Assembly (NCBI RefSeq): GCF_000013225.1
Contig: NC_007776.1
Coordinates: 2,300,501-2,364,500, forward strand
Length of the DNA: 64,000 nt
Origin: Synechococcus sp. JA-2-3B'a(2-13)
GTDB lineage: Bacteria > Cyanobacteriota > Cyanobacteriia > Thermostichales > Thermostichaceae
Direction of reading: 5' to 3'
The position numbers were made by a program, and so were the translations under genes. This document shows positions 1 to 9,337 of this stretch, one piece after another (the stretch's first letter is position 1; each line of letters starts with the position of its first letter). The notes beneath the pieces were generated by a model. The model saw only the letters and a list, made by a program, of their open reading frames with translations. It was not told the origin of the DNA and searched no databases.

Positions 1-72
1 AAGTCATGGAACCAGGCAGCTCCTGAGGAGCTTTGCGAGCACGTTGCCAAGAAATCGTTGTGGAACCCATAA
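1..72 (+). CDS. possible 3' end of a gene entering from the left
   Basis: The first frame is open from the window edge to a TAA at 70-72 and would encode a 23-residue tail ending in SLWNP. I do not recognise the protein. Within it, positions 18-32 form a hairpin (AGCTCC, loop TGA, GGAGCT). This may be coding by chance only. The sequence to the left is needed to decide. Confidence 0.25.
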   Translation, partial: KSWNQAAPEELCEHVAKKSLWNP

Positions 73-667
73 GCTTTCACCTCAACCTTTGAAGAAGCAG
101 CAGCCTTTGGTCGGTTACGGCGCGCAAAATTACTAGCCATCGACAATTCTCTGTGTCGAGCTTGTATTCAGGGAAACATTAGCCATCTCTCTTCCCTCTG
201 TTAGTCTGCCTTCTCCAACGGAAAGCTTGCTTCTGTAAACAAGAATCTCTGCTCAACGTTGTAGAGCTACATGTTTTGTCTCCAAAAGTTAACATGTAAC
301 GAAAAATACAAAAACTCCTCTGCTCTTGTCTGCTAGCCGATTCACCTGTCAGGATCCCTGAGGTTCCTCAGCTTGAACTTTGGGGCCAGATGGGTATCCA
401 TCGCTCCTATTTCTAGGATGGAACAAGCCCTTTGGGCGGAGTAGGGGGATCCCCGTAATCACACTTGCCTTGGCAGGGTTGTTTTTCTTTTGATCGAGTT
501 TGGCTTGGGAGCGTCTCGGTTGGGAGTTACGGAGGATAACAGCCAAGGGATGCCGGCTGCTGGGCGTTCTACAATGCCAGGAGAGATTCCCAGCGGGTGC
601 ACATCCGGCGGTGGGTTGGGATCACCGATCTTGTCCTTGTCTTTTTTTATTTGATGAGAGGCTGCCC
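73..667. other. intergenic region upstream of chlB
   Basis: This 595-base stretch holds no convincing gene. Its left half (about 120-350) is clearly more AT-rich than the genes around it, as expected for a promoter or leader. A small perfect hairpin (CTGAGG, TT, CCTCAG) sits at 358-371. The open frame that runs into chlB from 500 has no family resemblance before the chlB ATG, so I treat it as leader. Confidence 0.5.
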
Positions 668-2200
668 ATGAAATTGGCCTATTGGATGTACGCTGGCCCT
701 GCCCATATCGGCACGCTGCGGGTGGCCAGCTCCTTCAAAAACGTTCACAGCATCATGCACGCTCCTCTGGGAGACGACTATTTCAACGTGATGCGTTCCA
801 TGTTGGAGCGAGAGCGGGATTTTACTCCGGTAACCACCAGCGTCGTTGACCGGCAGGTGTTGGCGCGGGGATCCGACGAAAAGGTGATTCGCAACATCGT
901 CCGCAAAGACGGCGAGGAGCAGCCGGATCTGATCGTCGTCACCCCCACCTGCACCTCTAGCATTTTGCAGGAAGATCTGCATCACTTTGTCCGGCAGGCC
1001 CAGTTGGCCAGTCGCTGCGATGTGGTGCTGGCAGATGTCAACCACTACCGGGTTAACGAATTGCAGGCAGCGGATCGCACCCTGCAGCAGATTGTGGAGT
1101 TCTATATCACCAAAGCTCGCAAAAGCGGTGAGTTAGACGGCCTGCCCCAAAAGACGGAGCGGCCTTCCTGTAACATCCTTGGCATTTCCAGCCTAGGGTT
1201 TCACAATGCCCATGATCTGCGGGAGCTGAAGGCGCTGCTGCGAGATCTGGATATCGATCTCAATCTGGTGATCCCCCAGGGAGCCAGCGTCCACGATCTC
1301 AAACACCTGGGGCGGGCTTGGTTTAATGTGGTGCCCTACCGGGAGCTGGGGCCGATGACAGCTCGCTATCTGCAGCAGGAATTCGGCATGCCTTACATTG
1401 AGATCACCCCGATGGGGGTGGTGGAAACGGCTCGCTTCATCCGCCAGATCCAGCAGATCCTAAACGAGCAAGGGATCCCTGTCGATTATGAAGCCTACAT
1501 CCAGGAGCAAACGCTGCACATTTCCCAAGCGGCCTGGTTTTCCCGCTCCATCGACTGCCAAAACCTAACCGGCAAAAAAGCGGTGGTCTTCGGGGATTCC
1601 ACCCACGCGGCGGCCATCACCAAAATCCTGGCCCGCGAGATGGGGATCCACGTGGTGTGGGCGGGCAGCTATTGCACCTACGATGGAGAGTGGTTCCAGG
1701 CAGAGGTGGGGGAATATTGCGATCAGATCTTGATGACGGAGGATCACACCCGCGTGGCGGACGCCATTGCCCAGGCGGAACCTGCCGCGATTTTCGGCAC
1801 CCAGATGGAGCGGCATGTGGGCAAACGGCTGCGGATCCCTTGTGGGGTCATCTCGGCCCCCATCCACGTGCAGGATTTCCCTATCGGCTACCGGCCCTTT
1901 TTGGGCTACGAGGGCGCCAACCAAATTGTGGACTTGATCTACAACTCCTTTACCCTGGGCATGGAAGATCACCTGTTGGAGATCTTCGGTGGCCACGACA
2001 CCAAGGAGGTGATTCACAAGAGCCTGAGCGCCGATTCCGACCTCATCTGGACGCGGGAAGCCCAGGCGGAGCTGGACAAGGTGCCCGGCTTTGTGCGCGG
2101 CAAGGTTAAACGCAACACCGAAAAATTTGCCCGCGAACGAGGCTTGACCGAGATCAGTGTGGAGGTCATGTACGCCGCCAAAGAAGCTTTTGGAGCTTGA
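668..2200 (+). CDS. chlB: light-independent protochlorophyllide reductase subunit B
   Basis: ChlB is one half of the ChlN-ChlB catalytic component of dark-operative protochlorophyllide reductase, which takes electrons from ChlL to make chlorophyllide without light. The 510-residue product has the family length and the start [20 protein letters not shown]. Asp36 (in GDDYF), the unusual aspartate ligand of the NB [4Fe-4S] cluster, and Cys95 (in TPTCTSS) are both in place. The C-terminal 45 residues match the small PCP-reductase helical domain. The ATG at 668 is preceded by a GAGAGG-like ribosome site. An in-frame extension from 500 lacks homology. chlN and chlL are not in the window, so the gene stands apart from its partners. 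Confidence 0.96.
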   Translation: MKLAYWMYAGPAHIGTLRVASSFKNVHSIMHAPLGDDYFNVMRSMLERERDFTPVTTSVVDRQVLARGSDEKVIRNIVRKDGEEQPDLIVVTPTCTSSILQEDLHHFVRQAQLASRCDVVLADVNHYRVNELQAADRTLQQIVEFYITKARKSGELDGLPQKTERPSCNILGISSLGFHNAHDLRELKALLRDLDIDLNLVIPQGASVHDLKHLGRAWFNVVPYRELGPMTARYLQQEFGMPYIEITPMGVVETARFIRQIQQILNEQGIPVDYEAYIQEQTLHISQAAWFSRSIDCQNLTGKKAVVFGDSTHAAAITKILAREMGIHVVWAGSYCTYDGEWFQAEVGEYCDQILMTEDHTRVADAIAQAEPAAIFGTQMERHVGKRLRIPCGVISAPIHVQDFPIGYRPFLGYEGANQIVDLIYNSFTLGMEDHLLEIFGGHDTKEVIHKSLSADSDLIWTREAQAELDKVPGFVRGKVKRNTEKFARERGLTEISVEVMYAAKEAFGA

Positions 2201-2256
2201 AGGGATCCCGTCGGCAGCCTTTATCCTGGGTGGGATCTTCCATCTGACGTTTGCCT

Positions 2257-3261
2257 ATGCGTCTCCTGGTTACCGGCGGGGCGGGCTACATCGGCAGCCA
2301 CACCTGCAAAGCTCTGGCGGCCTCTGGCCATCTGCCCATCACTTACGACAACTTGGTTTACGGGCACCCCTGGGCAGTTCGCTGGGGGCCGTTGGAGATT
2401 GGGGATCTCGCCGACCGCCAGCGGCTTGATCAAGTCATCCAACACTATCGCCCGGAAGGGGTGATCCACTTTGCTGCCTATGCCTATGTGGGCGAGTCGG
2501 TCAAGGATCCCGGCAAATACTACCGCAACAATGTGGCCGGATCCCTGAGTTTGTTGGAGGCCATGCGGGATCACGGGATCCCTTACATAGTGTTCTCCAG
2601 CACCTGTGCCACTTATGGGGTGCCAGAGCGGATTCCTATTCCCGAAAGTCATCCGCAACGTCCCATCAACCCCTACGGCCAGAGCAAGCTGATGGTGGAG
2701 CAGATCTTGCAAGATTTCCAGGTTGCCCACGGGATCCGATCCATTAGCCTGCGCTACTTCAATGCCGCCGGAGCCGATCCCGATGGCGAAATTGGGGAGG
2801 CCCACGACCCGGAAACCCACCTGATCCCCTTGGTGTTGGAGGTCGCCGGCGGCCAACGTCTTCACATCACGGTTTTTGGAGATGACTACGATACCCCCGA
2901 TGGCACCTGTATCCGAGACTACATCCATGTCACCGACCTGGCGCAAGCCCACGTGTTGGCAATAGAAGCGCTGGCCTCTGGCCGGCCCATACAACCAGCC
3001 TACAACCTGGGCAATGGCCGAGGCTTTTCCGTCAAAGAGGTCATTGCCACCGCAGCAGCCGTGACCGGAAAGCGGATCCCGGTGCAAATGGGAGCACGTC
3101 GACCTGGGGATCCCCCGCGCTTGGTGGGCGATGCCGGTGCCATCTTTCGGGATCTCAACTGGAAACCTCTCTACACCGACCTGGCCGAGATCATTCAAAC
3201 TGCCTGGCGCTGGCACCAGAAGCGACCCTATTTCGGCAAATCTAGGCCCCCGTTGAGCTAG
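2257..3261 (+). CDS. galE: UDP-glucose 4-epimerase
   Basis: GalE interconverts UDP-glucose and UDP-galactose with bound NAD and feeds exopolysaccharide and galactolipid synthesis. The 334-residue protein is a short-chain dehydrogenase of the extended type. It has the NAD-binding GGAGYIGS at residues 6-13, HFAAYAYVGESV, the catalytic SSTCATYG and the YGQSK (YxxxK) motif, followed by the sugar-binding half with RYFNAAGADPDGEIGE. I chose the ATG at 2257; a TTG six bases earlier is also possible. It starts 57 bases after chlB on the same strand, so the two could be co-transcribed although their functions are unrelated. Confidence 0.95.
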   Translation: MRLLVTGGAGYIGSHTCKALAASGHLPITYDNLVYGHPWAVRWGPLEIGDLADRQRLDQVIQHYRPEGVIHFAAYAYVGESVKDPGKYYRNNVAGSLSLLEAMRDHGIPYIVFSSTCATYGVPERIPIPESHPQRPINPYGQSKLMVEQILQDFQVAHGIRSISLRYFNAAGADPDGEIGEAHDPETHLIPLVLEVAGGQRLHITVFGDDYDTPDGTCIRDYIHVTDLAQAHVLAIEALASGRPIQPAYNLGNGRGFSVKEVIATAAAVTGKRIPVQMGARRPGDPPRLVGDAGAIFRDLNWKPLYTDLAEIIQTAWRWHQKRPYFGKSRPPLS

Positions 3262-3322
3262 GAGCGTCTAGCTTGGCGGGCGATAGGATAGGGAGGAACC
3301 GCTTGGTTAACCACTGCCCCGC

Positions 3323-3658
3323 ATGGACGATAAGACCACACCCGATACCCTCGCGGTTGTCATGACCACGGTGGGATCCGAAGCCGAGGCCCATCGCTTG
3401 GCCCATACCCTGGTGGCCGAACGTTATGTGGCCTGTGCCCAGGTCTTGCCCGGGATCACGTCCTACTATCGTTGGCAGGGATCCCTGCAGACCGATGCCG
3501 AGTTCCTCATCCTGCTCAAATTGCCCGCAACTGCCTACCCCCGCCTGGAACAACGGCTGCGAGAGCTGCACCCCTACGCTGAGCCCGAGATCCTGGCTCT
3601 GGCAGCCACTCAAGTGAGCACAACCTATTTGGCTTGGGCCCGAGACCAGGTAGGGTGA
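3323..3658 (+). CDS. cutA: CutA1 divalent-cation tolerance protein
   Basis: CutA1 is a small trimeric ferredoxin-like-fold protein linked to divalent-metal tolerance; its exact biochemical role is unsettled. The 111-residue product has the family core: a [16 protein letters not shown] segment, a following LLLK-type strand and the HPYAEPEI motif near the C-terminus. Length is normal. It lies 62 bases after galE, and its stop is about 20 bases before the coaD ATG, so galE-cutA-coaD could be one transcript. Confidence 0.92.
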   Translation: MDDKTTPDTLAVVMTTVGSEAEAHRLAHTLVAERYVACAQVLPGITSYYRWQGSLQTDAEFLILLKLPATAYPRLEQRLRELHPYAEPEILALAATQVSTTYLAWARDQVG

Positions 3659-3678
3659 GGAATAGCACGAGGTTGGCC

Positions 3679-4158
3679 ATGATCGCCCTCTACCCCGGCA
3701 GCTTTGACCCCATTACCCTTGGACATCTCGATGTTATCGAGCGGGCCAGTCGTCTCTTTTCTAAGGTGATTGTCGCCGTCTTGAAAAACCCCAACAAAAC
3801 CCCTCTGTTCAGCCCCGAGCAGCGGCAGGCCCAGATTAGCCTGTCTACAGCCCATCTCAAAAATGTTGAAGTTGATACGTTTTCAGGTCTGACGGTGGCC
3901 TACGCCCGTCAACGGGGGGCAAAGGTGATCGTGCGCGGCTTGCGAGTTTTGTCGGACTTCGATGTGGAGCTGCAAATGGCCCACACCAACAAGCTGCTGG
4001 CTCCCGAACTGGAAACCTTGTTCCTTGCCACCGCCAGCGAGCACAGTTTTGTCAGCAGCAGCCTGGTGAAGGAAGTCGCCAAGCTGGGCGGCCCCATCGA
4101 TCATCTGGTGCCCGCTCCGGTGATTCGAGATTTGCGGGAGCGCTTTCCCTTGGCCTGA
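3679..4158 (+). CDS. coaD: phosphopantetheine adenylyltransferase
   Basis: CoaD transfers AMP from ATP to 4'-phosphopantetheine, the penultimate step of coenzyme A synthesis. The 159-residue protein begins [15 protein letters not shown], with the nucleotidyltransferase TxGH motif. It continues with [20 protein letters not shown] and ends with the [15 protein letters not shown] motif of the family. The frame is open further upstream to 3634, but homology and length support the ATG at 3679. Confidence 0.96.
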   Translation: MIALYPGSFDPITLGHLDVIERASRLFSKVIVAVLKNPNKTPLFSPEQRQAQISLSTAHLKNVEVDTFSGLTVAYARQRGAKVIVRGLRVLSDFDVELQMAHTNKLLAPELETLFLATASEHSFVSSSLVKEVAKLGGPIDHLVPAPVIRDLRERFPLA

Positions 4159-4187
4159 GGGCTCAGGGATCCCCTCTCCTTCCCCAA

Positions 4188-4547
4188 TCAAAATTCAAAG
4201 GGCTGCATCCCTGCCGTCACCGGATCAAACCCCACCGGGAAGCAGGTGCTGTGATTGTAGAGGGATCCCCTCAAATTGGCCCCTTCCAAGCAGGCTCCCT
4301 CAAGGTCGGCATAGCGCAGGTCGGCACAGCGCAGATCAGCCTTCGCCAGATTGCTGCCCCGCAGGTTGGCGTAGCGCAGGTTAGCCCCATGCAAATCGGA
4401 TCCCTCGAGATTGGCCCCTCGCAGATCGGCCCCCCTCAAGAAGGCATACTCCAAGCAGGACTGGGGAAAATGGCGCTCTCCCCGCTGGTAGCGGCTGAGC
4501 AACTCTGAGGCCCCTTGTAGAGCACACTGGGCAATGGTTTGAGTCAT
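4188..4547 (-). CDS. pentapeptide-repeat protein
   Basis: The 119-residue product contains about ten tandem A(D/N)Lxx pentapeptides between residues 36 and 92 (for example GADLRGANLEGSDLHGANL), which fold as a right-handed quadrilateral beta-helix. The flanks are a short helical N-terminus and a C-terminal cap ending in QPFEF. No signal peptide or membrane segment is seen, so it is probably cytosolic. Such proteins are numerous in cyanobacteria and most have no known function. It converges on coaD with a 29-base gap. Confidence 0.8.
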   Translation of the reverse strand: MTQTIAQCALQGASELLSRYQRGERHFPQSCLEYAFLRGADLRGANLEGSDLHGANLRYANLRGSNLAKADLRCADLRYADLEGACLEGANLRGSLYNHSTCFPVGFDPVTAGMQPFEF

Positions 4548-5034
4548 GGTACTGCTCCCAAATCAGACTGGATGCCTTATTTCTATCCTCATCCCTATCA
4601 TCGGGTTGACCAGGTTTTGATCATCCCTGCTTAACAAATAATTTCAGTTTTTGAGTGGATTGTTGCCCCCAAGTTTTTTTGGAAAGATCTATCCTCAGAG
4701 ATATAGAAGTCTTTCCCAATCGGCAGCTTGTGCGGCAATGTTTCTTAATTCTTTTTGTGAAGAATACTTAACGGCTGGGCTTGATCGCCAACCCCAAACC
4801 CCACCGGGAACGCAAGCTGACCTGATCTTGCTGGGTTGTATGGATCCCTCAATTTCTTCTTTTTCAGCACTCCCCCAACCAGAAGGTGTTTCTCCAGAGC
4901 TGATTGAACCAAGATAATTGGGATAATGATCGACTGGATCACATCCGTAGTTTGCGATTGAGTAGGGATTCTCTGCAAGCGATATAGACCCTTATCTCTG
5001 TTCAGGATGTTCACCTTTCTTTAACTAGAGCTCT
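4548..5034. other. intergenic region before pfkA
   Basis: This is a 487-base, relatively AT-rich divergent spacer between the pentapeptide gene and pfkA. It probably holds both promoters. A frame open from 4651 to 4917 has no recognisable features and a composition unlike the neighbouring genes. I see no RNA gene. Confidence 0.5.
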
Positions 5035-6147
5035 ATGCCCAAACGTAAGCGAATCGGGATCCTCACCAGCGGCGGCGATTGTGGCGGCCTCAACGCCGTG
5101 ATTCGAGCGGTGGTGCGGCGGGCCCGCGACTACGACATGGAAGTTTATGGCATCAAAGATGCGACGGCAGGGCTCATGGCTCGACCGGTGGAGGCGGAGC
5201 TGCTGGATGTGAAGCGGGTTTCCGGCATTTTGCGCTACGGCGGCACCATCTTGGGTACCGTGAACAAAGGCAACCCCTTCGCCTACCCTATGCCCGATGG
5301 CAGCTTGGTGGATCGCTCGGCAGAGGTGATCACCGGCTACCACCGGCTTGGGTTGGATGCGCTGATCGGGGTGGGGGGGGATGGCAGCTTGGCCATTCTC
5401 CGGCAACTGGCCCTGCAGGGGGATTGGAACTTTGTCGGGATCCCCAAGACCATCGACAACGATGTCGGTGCCACCGAGTATTCGGTGGGGTTCAACACAG
5501 CTCTGAGCGTGGCTGTGGAAGCTCTAGATCAGCTCACCTACACGGCCATCAGCCACAGCCGAGTCATGGTCATGGAAGTCATGGGGCGGGATGCCGGTCA
5601 CATTGCCATCAGCGCCGGCATTGCCGGGGGGGCGCATGTGATTTTGATCCCGGAAATTCCCTACAAGCTGGAGAATGTCTGCAAAAGAATCCGCGACCGC
5701 AAAGAGCGGGGCAATAACTTCAGCATCGTGGTGGTGGCGGAGGCAGTTCGCACCGAGTCGGGGGAGCCGGTGACCTACACCAACAGCCTGGGGCAGTCTC
5801 TCTACGGCGGCATCGGCCATTACATCAGCAATGAGATCGCCCTGCGCACCGGCATCGAAACCCGGGTTATGGTTTTGGGCCACCTGCAGCGGGGAGGTAC
5901 GCCTTCTCCTCTGGATCGCCTGCTGGGAGCAGCCTTTGGGGTGGCTGCTGTGGACTTGATCGCCCAAGGCAAATACGACCGCATGGTGGCCTGGCAAAAT
6001 CGGCGGGTGGTGGATGTGCCCCTGGCAGAGGCCATCTCCCAGTATCGGCGGGTGGAGGTGGACGGGGCTTTGATCGCCACGGCCATTGGGCTGAATACCT
6101 ACGTGGGCGAGGTGGATCCCCAGCTTTTGCGCAGCATTTCCCCCTGA
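5035..6147 (+). CDS. pfkA: 6-phosphofructokinase
   Basis: The enzyme phosphorylates fructose 6-phosphate at C1, the committed glycolytic step. The 370-residue protein shows ILTSGGDCGGLNAVIR at the phosphoryl-donor site, IGVGGDGS, the catalytic PKTIDND loop, MGRDAGHIA and the LGHLQRGGTPSPLDR fructose-phosphate site. Gly in GGDG is typical of nucleotide-using enzymes, while Lys in PKTIDND is typical of pyrophosphate-type enzymes. This combination occurs in the mixed group III. It is 40-50 residues longer than the E. coli enzyme. Its last 49 bases overlap the convergent DUF3225 gene. Confidence 0.94.
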   Translation: MPKRKRIGILTSGGDCGGLNAVIRAVVRRARDYDMEVYGIKDATAGLMARPVEAELLDVKRVSGILRYGGTILGTVNKGNPFAYPMPDGSLVDRSAEVITGYHRLGLDALIGVGGDGSLAILRQLALQGDWNFVGIPKTIDNDVGATEYSVGFNTALSVAVEALDQLTYTAISHSRVMVMEVMGRDAGHIAISAGIAGGAHVILIPEIPYKLENVCKRIRDRKERGNNFSIVVVAEAVRTESGEPVTYTNSLGQSLYGGIGHYISNEIALRTGIETRVMVLGHLQRGGTPSPLDRLLGAAFGVAAVDLIAQGKYDRMVAWQNRRVVDVPLAEAISQYRRVEVDGALIATAIGLNTYVGEVDPQLLRSISP

Positions 6148-6536
6148 TCTTCCGGCAAAAACGACACGTGGGCAGAGACAATCTTCCAGCCGATATCGGG
6201 GAACCTGTACCACATCTGGCTTTGGCGGCCCAAGCGAGGGATCCCGTTCACCGGACGGCGAAACTCTAGGGTGACCGAGCCGCAATCTTCCCCAAAGGTG
6301 ACCACCTGCAAACGCAGCATCTCGCGGGCCAAATTCGTGGGAGGGCGCTGTTGGCGAAAAGCCTTGATCTCCTCTCCCCCGTAGAGATTTTCCCCCACCC
6401 CAAAGCGCACCACCTGGGGGCCATCCCAAAACAGGCGGGTTAGGGTGGGCACATCATTGCTCGTCAGGGCAGCTTCGTACTGATGGTAGAGTTCGGTTAG
6501 CTCTGCCACCACCTCGGGGCGATTCACCACACTCAT
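6099..6536 (-). CDS. DUF3225/HpxZ-like NTF2-fold protein
   Basis: The 145-residue product resembles the small SnoaL/NTF2-fold proteins of the DUF3225 (HpxZ/AtzH-like) family. Typical segments are the N-terminal helix with LTELYHQYEAALTSND, TLTRLFWDGPQVVRFG, the VVTFGEDCGSVTLEF strand and the closing QSQMWYRFPDIGWKIVSAHVS. These proteins form cone-shaped dimers and often accompany amidases. No amidase is present here, so the role is open. The 3' end overlaps the 3' end of pfkA by 49 bases on the opposite strand. Confidence 0.7.
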   Translation of the reverse strand: MSVVNRPEVVAELTELYHQYEAALTSNDVPTLTRLFWDGPQVVRFGVGENLYGGEEIKAFRQQRPPTNLAREMLRLQVVTFGEDCGSVTLEFRRPVNGIPRLGRQSQMWYRFPDIGWKIVSAHVSFLPEDQGEMLRKSWGSTSPT

Positions 6537-6678
6537 GGGCCGGGCTCTCGTGCAATCGAAATGGGATCCTATCGGCTCCAGGAGCAGCAGGAGGTTCTAA
6601 AAGAACAGCGGGATCCCCCACCTTGCTCTGTCAGACAGCAGACAGCGGCAAGACATCTCCGAGTAGTCGGATCCAAGT

Positions 6679-7695
6679 CTAGGGGCTGAGAACGGCTTGC
6701 AAAGACCACACATCGCAGTAGTACACCTGATGGCGGTGGGCATACCCCTTCAGCTCCACAGCCTGATGGGAGAAGCAGGCGGCTGCCTGCCCCAGCTGTT
6801 TGGCCAAGCAGGTATAGGTGTCCTGGCTGATCGCCAGGTCGGCGTTGAGGGTGCGGGTAGCGCTCTCGATGCGAAAGGCCAAATTCACCGTATCTCCCAG
6901 AGCCGTATATTCTTGGCGGGTGTTGTTGCCCACCTGGCGCACGATTGCCGAGCCTGTGTTGACCCCTGCCCCCAGACGAATGGGAGAAGGCAGCGGAAAC
7001 TCACCGTTCAGCTGCTCGGTCATTTGAAACAGCTTCGCTATGGCCTGCAAAACCGACTTCACATCGAGGTGAATTCCCGGCGCTTCCGTGCCCAGAGAAG
7101 CAGTGTTGGCTTGGGGCACATGGAACCAAACGGCCATAATCGCATCGCCAATGTATTTATCGACAGTGCCCCCGTACTGCTGAATGATATCCCCACCCCG
7201 CCGGAACCAATCGCCCATCACCTGGGAAAGCAGGCGCTCGTCCAGTTGTTGAGTCAGTTGTCCGTAACCTCGCACATCCACCACCGCCACCGAGATCAGC
7301 CAGCGGGTTTGTAAAACCAGGGTGTCCGAAGGTTTGGCCGCAGGGCTGGGTTCCGAGCTGGCCAGGGATCCGCTGTGGAACTCCAGCTGGGATTGTCCAA
7401 GGGTGAGGTGATCCCCATCCTGCAGCAGGGTGGGAATGCTGACGCGGCGATTGTTGACAAACGAGCCGTTGCGGCTGCCCAGATCGATGAGATAGATGCT
7501 GTTGTTGTCGAGGTATTGCAGCAGGGCATGTTGGCGGGAAACGCTGGGATCGCTCAAGACGATGGCGTTGTCCTCATCACGGCCTAGGGTCCAAGCGGTC
7601 GCTCCCGAGAGAACGTGTTTTCTTTGGCTGCCATCCGGCTCTTTTAAGACTACATAGGGTGCGGCAGTGGCGGCAGATTCGCTCGTGACGCTCAT
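6679..7695 (-). CDS. FHA domain-class III adenylate cyclase
   Basis: The 338-residue protein joins an N-terminal forkhead-associated domain (about residues 15-110; GRDEDN, SVSRQHALLQ, LGSRNGSFVN) to a C-terminal class III nucleotide cyclase domain. Metal-binding aspartates are visible in VVDVRG and YIGDAIMAVW. LGDTVNLAFRIES supplies the adenine-selecting Asp plus the transition-state Asn and Arg, so cAMP is the expected product. FHA domains bind phosphothreonine, which suggests control by a Ser/Thr kinase. There are no membrane segments. A GTG at 7722 would add nine residues; I prefer the ATG at 7695. Confidence 0.9.
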   Translation of the reverse strand: MSVTSESAATAAPYVVLKEPDGSQRKHVLSGATAWTLGRDEDNAIVLSDPSVSRQHALLQYLDNNSIYLIDLGSRNGSFVNNRRVSIPTLLQDGDHLTLGQSQLEFHSGSLASSEPSPAAKPSDTLVLQTRWLISVAVVDVRGYGQLTQQLDERLLSQVMGDWFRRGGDIIQQYGGTVDKYIGDAIMAVWFHVPQANTASLGTEAPGIHLDVKSVLQAIAKLFQMTEQLNGEFPLPSPIRLGAGVNTGSAIVRQVGNNTRQEYTALGDTVNLAFRIESATRTLNADLAISQDTYTCLAKQLGQAAACFSHQAVELKGYAHRHQVYYCDVWSLQAVLSP

Positions 7696-7879
7696 GATGG
7701 GATAAGTTGTAGACGCGACCACACTTTAATAAATACGATACCCCGCTCCCCTTCGGTTGATCGGGAAGATGCCTGGGCTGGATTTCTAGGCTGTCTTCGT
7801 CGAGAGATGGAGGTCTGAGGATGGGCTTGGCGGGGGGCCAACCCGACCGATATCATTTTGTGTAGATACGTTAAGGTCT

Positions 7880-8365
7880 ATGCTGGATCCCTCCCATCCC
7901 ATTCCCGCTGAGCAACAGCCGCTCCGGCAATATGCAGAGCTGAGGGAAGCCTTTCCTTTTTCCTGGCCTGCTTTGGGGTGGATCCCTTACTTAAAACGAA
8001 TCTTTGGGGTTTGGGGAGCTGTTGTGCTGGCGGTTTCCCCGCTGGTTTGGAGCAGCTTTGCCGGAGATTGGGGCCACTTTGTCTCTGGGTCGGTGCTGGG
8101 GGCCAATGTCTTGCTCGGCCTGGTGTTGCTCCATCTCTACTTGGGATGGGCTTATGTGCGGCGGCGCTTGGTACAAGCCCAGATTCCCTATGAAGAAAGT
8201 GGCTGGTACGATGGGGCGATGTATGCCAAGTCAGAAGAGGAGCTGGCTCAGCATCGGCTGATTGTCAGGTATCAGATTGATCCTGTGTTGCAGCGCCTGC
8301 GACGGAGCTTGTGGGGCGTAGTGGGCTTGAGTGGGTTGGTGGCCCTGCTGTGGCCTCTGGGGTAG
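7880..8365 (+). CDS. CGLD27/Ycf36 family membrane protein
   Basis: The 161-residue product matches the DUF1230 (CGLD27, plastid Ycf36) family of cyanobacteria and chloroplasts. Hallmarks are the N-terminal IPAEQQPLRQYAELREAFPFSW, the central YEESGWYDGAMYAKS and the end RYQIDPVLQRLRRSL. Three hydrophobic helices (about residues 42-58, 70-88 and 145-160) make it an integral, probably thylakoid or plasma membrane protein. Family members have been linked to photosynthesis and iron homeostasis in algae and plants, but no reaction is known. It stands 34 bases before ribF on the same strand. Confidence 0.75.
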   Translation: MLDPSHPIPAEQQPLRQYAELREAFPFSWPALGWIPYLKRIFGVWGAVVLAVSPLVWSSFAGDWGHFVSGSVLGANVLLGLVLLHLYLGWAYVRRRLVQAQIPYEESGWYDGAMYAKSEEELAQHRLIVRYQIDPVLQRLRRSLWGVVGLSGLVALLWPLG

Positions 8366-8398
8366 GCAGTTGGTTGGCTGTTTTTAGGATCCCGAACA

Positions 8399-9331
8399 GT
8401 GCACATCACTTCTGATCTGGCTCAAACCTTGCGACCCACCGCTGTGGCCATCGGGAACTTCGATGGCTTGCATCTGGGCCATCAGAAGGTGCTGCAGCCG
8501 ATTCGAGATTCTCTTCAGGGGGTACGTACTGTCCTCACCTTTCATCCCCATCCCCAGGAAGTCTTGACGAGGCGGCCTCAGCTGTTGCTCACTCCCCCTG
8601 CCGAAAAGCTGGATCTGTTGGCGCAAATGGGCTTTGAGCAGGTGGTACTGCTCCCCTTCACCCCTGCATTTGCCTGCCAGCCCCCCCAAGAGTTTATCCA
8701 AACGGTACTTGAACAGGGCCTGCGCGTTCGCCATCTCAGCGTCGGTTGGGATTTTTGCTTTGGTCACCGTCGCTCCGGCAACGCCCAAACGCTCCAGGCT
8801 TGGGGATCCGAGCGCTGCATTCCGGTGGAGGTAATCCCGGAGACGAAACTCAACGGGGAACGGGTGAGCAGCTCTCGCATTCGAGCTGCCTTGGCGACTG
8901 GGGAGGTGTCCACCGCCGAAGCGCTCTTGGGTCGTCCTTACCGGCTAACGGGAGAAGTGGTGCAAGGGGATCAGCGGGGCCGACAACTGGGCTTTCCCAC
9001 CGCCAACCTCCGCTTGCCTCCGGAGAAGTTTTTGCCCCGCGATGGGGTGTACAGCGTTTGGGTGGATGTGCCTGCTGCTGCGGCAGCTCTACCTGGGGTG
9101 ATGAACATTGGCCATCGGCCCACCTTTGCCGGTTTACAGCACACCGTCGAGGTGCATCTATTGGATTGGACAGGAGATCTCTACAGGCAAGAGGTGCGGG
9201 TGGCGCTACGGGGCTTTATCCGCCCAGAGCGGAGATTTCCCACGGTGGCAGATTTGATTCAGCAAATTCAGCAAGATTGCCAAACAGCCCGCCAGCAATT
9301 GGGTTTGGCTGAGCAAGTGGGTATGGTGTAG
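8399..9331 (+). CDS. ribF: bifunctional riboflavin kinase/FAD synthetase
   Basis: RibF makes FMN from riboflavin and then FAD from FMN. The 310-residue protein has the N-terminal nucleotidyltransferase domain (AIGNFDGLHLGHQKVL at about residues 16-31 and ERVSSSRIR near 155-163). The C-terminal riboflavin-kinase domain has the LGFPTANL motif and NIGHRPTF...VEVHLLD. The start is a GTG at 8399. The gene is complete and normal in length. Its end lies seven bases from the end of convergent moaE. Confidence 0.95.
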   Translation: MHITSDLAQTLRPTAVAIGNFDGLHLGHQKVLQPIRDSLQGVRTVLTFHPHPQEVLTRRPQLLLTPPAEKLDLLAQMGFEQVVLLPFTPAFACQPPQEFIQTVLEQGLRVRHLSVGWDFCFGHRRSGNAQTLQAWGSERCIPVEVIPETKLNGERVSSSRIRAALATGEVSTAEALLGRPYRLTGEVVQGDQRGRQLGFPTANLRLPPEKFLPRDGVYSVWVDVPAAAAALPGVMNIGHRPTFAGLQHTVEVHLLDWTGDLYRQEVRVALRGFIRPERRFPTVADLIQQIQQDCQTARQQLGLAEQVGMV

Positions 9332-9337
9332 GGGGAT

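Noticed and set aside
349-546. 65-codon minus-strand frame
   Set aside because: No homology, lies in the chlB leader, composition not coding-like.
4651-4917. 88-codon frame upstream of pfkA
   Set aside because: Low-complexity, AT-rich region, no recognisable motif; probably leader sequence.
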